From Singulisphaera sp. GP187 (GTDB taxonomy: Bacteria; Planctomycetota; Planctomycetia; Gemmatales; Gemmataceae): DNA of 47,085 nucleotides. Below the pieces are notes generated by a model. The model ran no database searches. It was not told the DNA's origin and saw only the letters and a program-made list of their open reading frames with translations. Positions 42,579 through 47,085 of the stretch are shown in pieces. The position numbers and the translations under genes were made by a program. The stretch's first letter is position 1; each line of letters opens with the position of its first letter. Where the stretch lies: the NCBI GenBank assembly GCA_945861245.1, contig CAMAUE010000025.1:1-47085 (forward strand), given 5' to 3'.

Positions 42579-43304
42579 ATGCCATTGCTCGATCACTTTC
42601 ACCCGCCGTTGGGAGAGCGCTGACACTGGGAGGCGTTTCATGCACGATGGGCAAGCGCGATCGCCGACGACTTGAATGAGCGCGGATTGCCGGAATCCCT
42701 GTTCGCCGAACCCACGGTGCATGTCGGCGGACAGATGCAAATTGACGTTGCGACGTTTGAGGATTCGTTGAGGGCGTTCGGAAACGGCGCGGCGACCACG
42801 GCAACACTCCCGCAAGGCGTCGCTGTGCTGGCACCGACGTGGGTCGTGCCGGCTGTGTTTCCAGATACCTATAGCGTGCATGTCATGACGACGGAAGGCG
42901 GACCTCGGTTGGTCGCCGCCATCGAACTGATTAGTCCCAGTAACAAAGATCGGCCCGAGTCACGTCGAGCGTTCGCGGTCAAGTGCGCGAATTTTGTCGC
43001 CCAGTCTATTCCGTTTATCATCATCGACATTGTGACTAGCCGATCGGCGAACCTTCATAATGAAATCATGGAACTGATGCGCCACACGGATTTTCGCCTG
43101 GAAACGGCGACAATCCAATACGCGGTGGCTTATCGTCCCGTCCGCCGGGAATCGAAAGAGGAGATTGAAGTCTGGGCGAAAACGTTTGAGGCGGGGGACC
43201 ACCTACCCAACCTGCCGTTATACTTCGGCGCTGAACAGGCAGTGATGTTGAATTTTGAGGAAACGTATCAGGAGACCTGTAGCCGGTTGCGGATTGTGGA
43301 GTGA
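42579..43304 (+). pseudogene. DUF4058-like gene with an early in-frame TGA
   Basis: From the ATG at 42579 (AAGGA upstream) the frame reads MPLLDHFHPPLGER, then TGA at 42621-42623, then continues without interruption, HWEAFHARWASAIADDLNER, to a stop at 43304. MPLLDHFHPPL...RHWE-type openings are a hallmark of a planctomycete DUF4058-like family in which that position is usually Arg or Ser, so CGA to TGA is a simple change. Later parts (VELISPSNKDRPESRRAF, FIIIDIVTSRSANLHNE) are well kept. Either a young nonsense mutation, or translation starts internally (the ATG at 42672 is possible but would lose a conserved region). Sequencing error cannot be excluded. Confidence 0.7.
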
Positions 43305-43387
43305 AGCCCGTTAGCCGGACGCGCAACTTCAAAACTTGCGCTTCGGGCGAAGATATTCTCAACCGCTCGAAGTATAGCAGAATGCGT

Positions 43388-43409
43388 CCGAGCGCTAAAC
43401 CGCAAGCGA
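43388..43409. repeat. Half-copy of the family 1 palindrome
   Basis: CCGAGCGCTAAACCGCAAGCGA matches the right arm of the family 1 repeats. The left arm is missing or decayed. It lies just downstream of the ABC permease gene. Confidence 0.6.
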
Positions 43410-43413
43410 CACC

Positions 43414-45117
43414 TCAAAACTCCATCCGCCGTAGCGCGATGACACCTGCACGCATCGGCGCGATGATCGTTCCCACGCCGACCAACACGCCCAGGGCCAT
43501 GCCGATCCAGTAGTACCACGGAACCATATCCGGCGAAAGAACCAGATTCTCGCTCTGCACGTAGAACAGCTGCAACGGCATCGGCAGCAAGACGACGACC
43601 ATCGTCAGAAACATCAGGCCGACGATCAGGTTCACTGTCCCTCCGAAGCCGATTGCGACTTTCGACGGATCGGTCTCGCGGAAGTTCGGCATGCACGCTC
43701 CGAGGCCGACGCTGAGCGCGCTGAAGCCGAGGCCGAGCAGCGCGATCGTCAAACTATGCACGACGACGATCAGCCAGGGCATGCCGAGCATGTAATTTGC
43801 AAACACGATCAAGAATTGGCCGGCCACCAGACAACCGATTGCCGAGAACACAAACTTACCGACGAGCAACCGTGAGCGATCGAGTGGCAGTAGGCCGAGG
43901 ATCCAGAACTTGCTGCCTTCGAGGCTGAGCATCGGGTAGATGAATCGGCCTGTGTACGCGCACATCAGGAAACCCGTCGCGATCAGCGTCAGCAGGCTGA
44001 TGCCGATGCGGAAGGAGTAGCGAAGGTCGGACTCGTAAAATCGCCGCATGGCGAGGAAATACATGCTGCCCATGCCGAGAAAAATGAGTATCTGCGCCCA
44101 CTGGGCCGGGTCGCGGCGGAAAGCGCGGAAGTCCTTGACGATGAGCATGCGCGTCTGGGCATCGAGCGGGAACAGCAGCGCCGTTAGCGAGCGGTCCATC
44201 CAGTGCCCGCCGTATTTCTTGCGCAACGTCCCACCCGAGGCGATGCGATTGAACCCGCGGCGATAGAGCTTCGTCGCCAGCCAAACCGTGACGACGTACA
44301 GAAACAGCCCATGACTCCAGACCAGCGCCAGGTTGTAGAGCATCGCTTCCGTGCGGCCGATGGCGGCGTACCGCATGCCGCGCGTCATCCAGTGATACGG
44401 CACCAGCCGACCGCCGAGGTAGCTCAGTTCGTTGAGGAAGCTTTCAAACCACGGGCGCGATCCCACGCCGAAGTTGCGCGATTCCCGATACCAGGACACG
44501 CCCCAATAAACCGCCAGCGCAATCACGAGCACGATGAACCCGACCAAAAAATGCTTGCGATGCCGAGGTAGAATGTTGACGACCAACAAGCAAGCGATCG
44601 CCCCGATGCAGCCGGGAATCAGCAGAAAGCCGAGGAAGAACAACGGCATCGCCACATAGTAGTACCACGGCGCCCCGTCACGCACTTCTATCCCGTACGC
44701 CATCAAGATCGGGCTGCCCAACAGCAGAAAACCCCAACTGCTGAACGCAATCGCGCCTTGCAGCTTATACGAAAACACATGATCGTCAGGCATCGGCGAC
44801 GCAAGCAGAAACTCGCTCTCTCGGCCCGCGAACAGGCTGCTGTAAAGGATGAGGCCGGTCGAAAAGATCAGCAAGATCGTCAATGTGAAGAAAAACATGT
44901 CGAACGGCAAATCGATCAGGCTCTGCTGCAACGGGATGTTCCAGCGTGTCTTCAATTCATGAAACCCGTGCGAACTGAGCAAGAACAAAAAGCCCCACAA
45001 CACCGCACAGCAATACCCCATGATAACGATTCGCCACCAGGCGTGATTCCACAGCAGCGAGAACGCATTGCCCGCCAAACGGAATCGCAGTTTTTGAAAG
45101 AGGATCGCGGGGGACAT
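43414..45117 (-). CDS. ABC-2-type transporter permease
   Basis: A 567-residue polytopic membrane protein with about twelve hydrophobic segments, e.g. WWRIVIMGYCCAVLWGFLFL, LFFLGFLLIPGCIGAIACLL, ISLLTLIATGFLMCAYTG and LIVGLMFLTMVVVLLPM. Its size and the pairing with the ATPase gene just upstream fit an ABC-2 exporter permease. No substrate can be assigned. A family 1 palindrome lies between it and the ATPase gene, and a half-copy follows it. Confidence 0.8.
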   Translation of the reverse strand: MSPAILFQKLRFRLAGNAFSLLWNHAWWRIVIMGYCCAVLWGFLFLLSSHGFHELKTRWNIPLQQSLIDLPFDMFFFTLTILLIFSTGLILYSSLFAGRESEFLLASPMPDDHVFSYKLQGAIAFSSWGFLLLGSPILMAYGIEVRDGAPWYYYVAMPLFFLGFLLIPGCIGAIACLLVVNILPRHRKHFLVGFIVLVIALAVYWGVSWYRESRNFGVGSRPWFESFLNELSYLGGRLVPYHWMTRGMRYAAIGRTEAMLYNLALVWSHGLFLYVVTVWLATKLYRRGFNRIASGGTLRKKYGGHWMDRSLTALLFPLDAQTRMLIVKDFRAFRRDPAQWAQILIFLGMGSMYFLAMRRFYESDLRYSFRIGISLLTLIATGFLMCAYTGRFIYPMLSLEGSKFWILGLLPLDRSRLLVGKFVFSAIGCLVAGQFLIVFANYMLGMPWLIVVVHSLTIALLGLGFSALSVGLGACMPNFRETDPSKVAIGFGGTVNLIVGLMFLTMVVVLLPMPLQLFYVQSENLVLSPDMVPWYYWIGMALGVLVGVGTIIAPMRAGVIALRRMEF

Positions 45118-45134
45118 CAGTGGATTCCCGTATT

Positions 45135-45192
45135 TGCCGCTTGCGGCTTAGCGGTCGCTCGGCGCCATGCGAGCGCTAAGCCGCAAGCGGCA
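45135..45192. repeat. Family 1 palindrome
   Basis: TGCCGCTTGCGGCTTAGCGG and GCGCTAAGCCGCAAGCGGCA, in the gap between the ATPase and permease genes. Confidence 0.9.
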
Positions 45193-45209
45193 GAGAAAAA
45201 AAGGTGGTT

Positions 45210-45989
45210 TCACGAACCCGCCGACACCGCCACGCTCTCGCTCGAATCCGGCACCGGCGTCGCGGGCCCTTCTTCCTCGGTCAATATCAAGAACACCTCT
45301 TCGAGATTGCCATGCATCTCTGCTTGTTTGCGCAACTCGTCGAGTGTGCCGCAACCGATCAGTCGGCCTTGGGTGATGATGCCGATGCGGTCGGACAGTT
45401 CCTGCGCGATGTCGAGCGAATGCGTCGAGAGGAACACCGTCGCGCCACGCTTCGTCTCGTTGCGCAGCGTGTCCTTGAGCAGCCGGATGCTGCGCGGATC
45501 GAGGCCGACCGTTGGTTCATCAACAATCAACACATCGGGTTCATGCAACAGCGCTGCCGCGAAGACCGTCCGCTGCCTCATGCCGTGCGAATAGTTCTGC
45601 GTCAGGTCGTCCACGAACAAGTAGAGGTTGAACAGCTCGATCATCTCGTCGATGCGTCGTTTCGCCTTCTCGCCCGGCATGTGATACATGTCAGCGATGA
45701 AGTTCAGCACCTCGCGGCCCGTCAGCTTCTCGTAAAGGAACGGCGTATCCGGCACATAGCTGATGCGCTGGCGTGCCTCCTGGCCATGCGTCGCGATATC
45801 GAACCCCGCGATGCGCACCGTGCCAACGGTTGGGAACAACAGGCCGCACAGCATCTTGATGGTCGTCGTCTTGCCCGCTCCGTTCGGTCCGAGGAAGGCG
45901 AACATCTCGCCGCCGCGGATCGACAGGTTGAGGTCATCGACGGCGAGCTTGTTGCCGTAGGATTTCGTGACGTGCATGAGTTCGATCAT
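45210..45989 (-). CDS. ABC transporter ATP-binding protein
   Basis: A 259-residue cytosolic ATPase with Walker A GPNGAGKTT (about residues 34-42), a Q-loop region, the signature YSHGMRQR (in place of LSGGQ), Walker B VLIVDEPTVGLD and a switch histidine in FLSTHSLD. It is of the ABC-2 exporter type (CcmA/NatA-like) and pairs with the permease gene 92 bases downstream. ATGs at 45989 and 46004 are both possible; 45989 (MIELMHVTKSYG) is the usual family start, with GGAA just upstream. Confidence 0.93.
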   Translation of the reverse strand: MIELMHVTKSYGNKLAVDDLNLSIRGGEMFAFLGPNGAGKTTTIKMLCGLLFPTVGTVRIAGFDIATHGQEARQRISYVPDTPFLYEKLTGREVLNFIADMYHMPGEKAKRRIDEMIELFNLYLFVDDLTQNYSHGMRQRTVFAAALLHEPDVLIVDEPTVGLDPRSIRLLKDTLRNETKRGATVFLSTHSLDIAQELSDRIGIITQGRLIGCGTLDELRKQAEMHGNLEEVFLILTEEEGPATPVPDSSESVAVSAGS

Positions 45990-46011
45990 GAGGTTCCGAT
46001 CCATTCCAGAT

Positions 46012-46067
46012 TTCCGCTTGTGGCTTAGCGCTCATGAGAGAGCCTCCGAGCGCTAAGCCACAAGCGG
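46012..46067. repeat. Family 1 palindrome, compensated variant
   Basis: The left arm TTCCGCTTGTGGCTTAGCGC carries a C-to-T change (GTGG), and the right arm the matching G-to-A (CCACAAGCGG), so the stem is preserved. It lies between the hypothetical membrane protein gene and the ATPase gene. Confidence 0.9.
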
Positions 46068-46071
46068 TGGT

Positions 46072-46881
46072 TCAATTCAACCCGCGGCGCATGACGAGGT
46101 TGAAGTCATCGCAGGCGTCTTGCTGCAAAACAAGGCCGTCGGTCTTGCGGACCCAGGTGCGGGCCATCACCTCTTCCTTGCCGCGTTTGCGATACTCGAT
46201 CTTATGGCACGCGACTTCGTTCTTCTCCCAGGTCAACGTATCTTCTTCGACAATCGCGATCAGTTCGGGAACCGTCATATTTGCCGCTCCGTCGATGGCA
46301 TTTCGCAGCGGATCGAGCAGCGGGATCGTCCACGTCTGCTTGGTGCGCAGCCCGCGCAGACGATTGAGCAGGTGCAGCGGATTGACGATCTTCTGCGAGC
46401 GCGACAGGTCGATCTCGTTCAGTCCAAATTCTTCGCCGTTGAGCCGAAAGTGCCTCTGCATTTTTTGATGGGCGACTTTGCCGATAAACTCAAACGTCAT
46501 GCCCGGCTCGGTGGTGATACGAGCGGACATTTCGAGCAGTCGGCTTTCATCGGTGACGCGGTAGGAGTTTTCCATGCCGCGCACGAAGAGCGGACCGATC
46601 TTGAGTTGATCGAAATGAAAGACGGAGCGGAATTCGTAGGTATTGTCATCGGCGTGGGCAATGACTTTCGACTTGCCCATGCCGACGCGCTTGCCGTCGC
46701 GCAAGACGACCCACGGCGTCTCGAACGCAGCGGCTCCGAGCTGGATCTGATCGGTGAGATCGACCTGATATACCGACGAAACATCGGCGAGCAGCATCGG
46801 CACGACTTCGCGCTGAATCAGCCAGCCCGTCATCGCCAGCCAAAACGCGATGATGACGCCGGTAACAAGACGTGGCGGCAT
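46072..46881 (-). CDS. Membrane-anchored hypothetical protein upstream of the ABC genes
   Basis: A 269-residue protein: MPPRLVTGVIIAFWLAMTGW is an N-terminal membrane anchor or uncleaved signal, and the rest is a beta-rich exported domain (YEFRSVFHFDQLKIGPLFVR, MTFEFIGKVAHQKMQRHFR, DTLTWEKNEVACHKIEYRKR, TWVRKTDGLVLQQDACDDF). I recognise no family. Start at 46881 has GAGGTG just upstream; a GTG at 46893 would add four residues. It precedes the ABC ATPase gene on the same strand with a family 1 palindrome in the gap, so it could be an accessory component. Confidence 0.65.
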   Translation of the reverse strand: MPPRLVTGVIIAFWLAMTGWLIQREVVPMLLADVSSVYQVDLTDQIQLGAAAFETPWVVLRDGKRVGMGKSKVIAHADDNTYEFRSVFHFDQLKIGPLFVRGMENSYRVTDESRLLEMSARITTEPGMTFEFIGKVAHQKMQRHFRLNGEEFGLNEIDLSRSQKIVNPLHLLNRLRGLRTKQTWTIPLLDPLRNAIDGAANMTVPELIAIVEEDTLTWEKNEVACHKIEYRKRGKEEVMARTWVRKTDGLVLQQDACDDFNLVMRRGLN

Positions 46882-46895
46882 ATGGCACCTCACTT

Positions 46896-46953
46896 CGCCG
46901 CTTGCGGCTTAGCGCTCAGAATAAACCACCTGAGCGCTAAGCCGCAAGCGGCG
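46896..46953. repeat. Family 1 palindrome
   Basis: CGCCGCTTGCGGCTTAGCGC and GCGCTAAGCCGCAAGCGGCG, upstream of the hypothetical gene of the ABC locus. Confidence 0.9.
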
Positions 46954-47061
46954 ATCAAAAAAACGCAGCGAATCCAACGAAATCGATACTCTGGAGCGGC
47001 ATTGTCCGTAGGCTATTGTGCAAGCGTCTCTCGACATGTTCAAGACATAAGGAAATAGATC

Positions 47062-47085
47062 ATGCGTTGGATATTACCTTTCCTC
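47062..47085 (+). CDS. Start of a probable secreted protein (cut by window end)
   Basis: MRWILPFL follows GGAAA 8 bases upstream. It looks like the beginning of a signal peptide; the rest lies outside. Confidence 0.35.

Noticed and set aside
42621..42623. TGA as a selenocysteine codon in the DUF4058-like gene
   Set aside because: The family normally has Arg or Ser there rather than Cys, and no SECIS-like hairpin just after the TGA stood out; a nonsense change is simpler.
1..47085. CRISPR array
   Set aside because: No direct repeats with regular unique spacers were seen; all repetition is inverted.

Overview
This window is GC-rich (roughly 60% by eye) and almost certainly comes from a planctomycete chromosome. 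The strongest markers are two DUF1501 proteins with Tat-type leaders, one in an operon with a PSCyt1/PSD1 (DUF1549/DUF1553) c-type cytochrome. Others are a di-heme DUF1111-type cytochrome, a GlmU-like hexapeptide protein, a BON-like micro-protein, and a planctomycete-style HTH / acidic linker / TM protein. Core genes include metH, rpmE (bL31), prfA, deoC and an RluA-type pseudouridine synthase. Functions are inferred from motifs read directly; no database search was possible.

Layout. 1-1464: the end of an integron gene-cassette array. It has two complete attC-like sites, the half-site of a third at the very start, and small cassette genes encoding a secreted Gly/Lys-rich peptide and two zinc-ribbon membrane proteins. 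1554-8035: a 1722-residue pseudokinase / DUF4011 / SF1 helicase / C-terminal nuclease protein behind an M48-type metalloprotease, a defence-like pair beside the integron. 8144-13263: CPBP protease, RluA family synthase, MarR-like regulator and the 802-residue HTH/acidic/TM protein. 13867-17563: a region of decay, with a BON-like gene coupled to an ORF carrying an in-frame TGA, a decayed zeta-toxin-like remnant, a secreted cytochrome, a frameshifted antitoxin-like ORF and a C-terminally truncated zeta-like kinase. 17595-25658: metH with a coupled small membrane protein, rpmE, prfA, a DUF1445 hydro-lyase and a YiiX-like protein. 25769-29144: secreted hypothetical, AIM24-like protein and an AT-rich Nmad3-like gene overlapping a cut-off secreted ORF. 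29392-34114: a tight PSD1 / small protein / DUF1501 operon. 34343-40975: deoC, small TM protein, GlmU-like protein, hicB with a dead hicA, an SDR epimerase, a sulfite-oxidase-like protein and a beta-propeller. 41159-47085: second DUF1501, a DUF4058-like gene with an early TGA, an ABC exporter with an upstream hypothetical protein, and the first codons of a secreted protein.

A striking feature of the whole window is its density of imperfect palindromes of about 50-120 bp, in at least nine sequence families. They sit mostly between genes, often between convergent genes or between genes of one strand (each gap of the ABC locus has one). One copy lies in frame inside metH and another supplies the stop codon of the SDR gene. 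No rRNA, tRNA or CRISPR array was seen.
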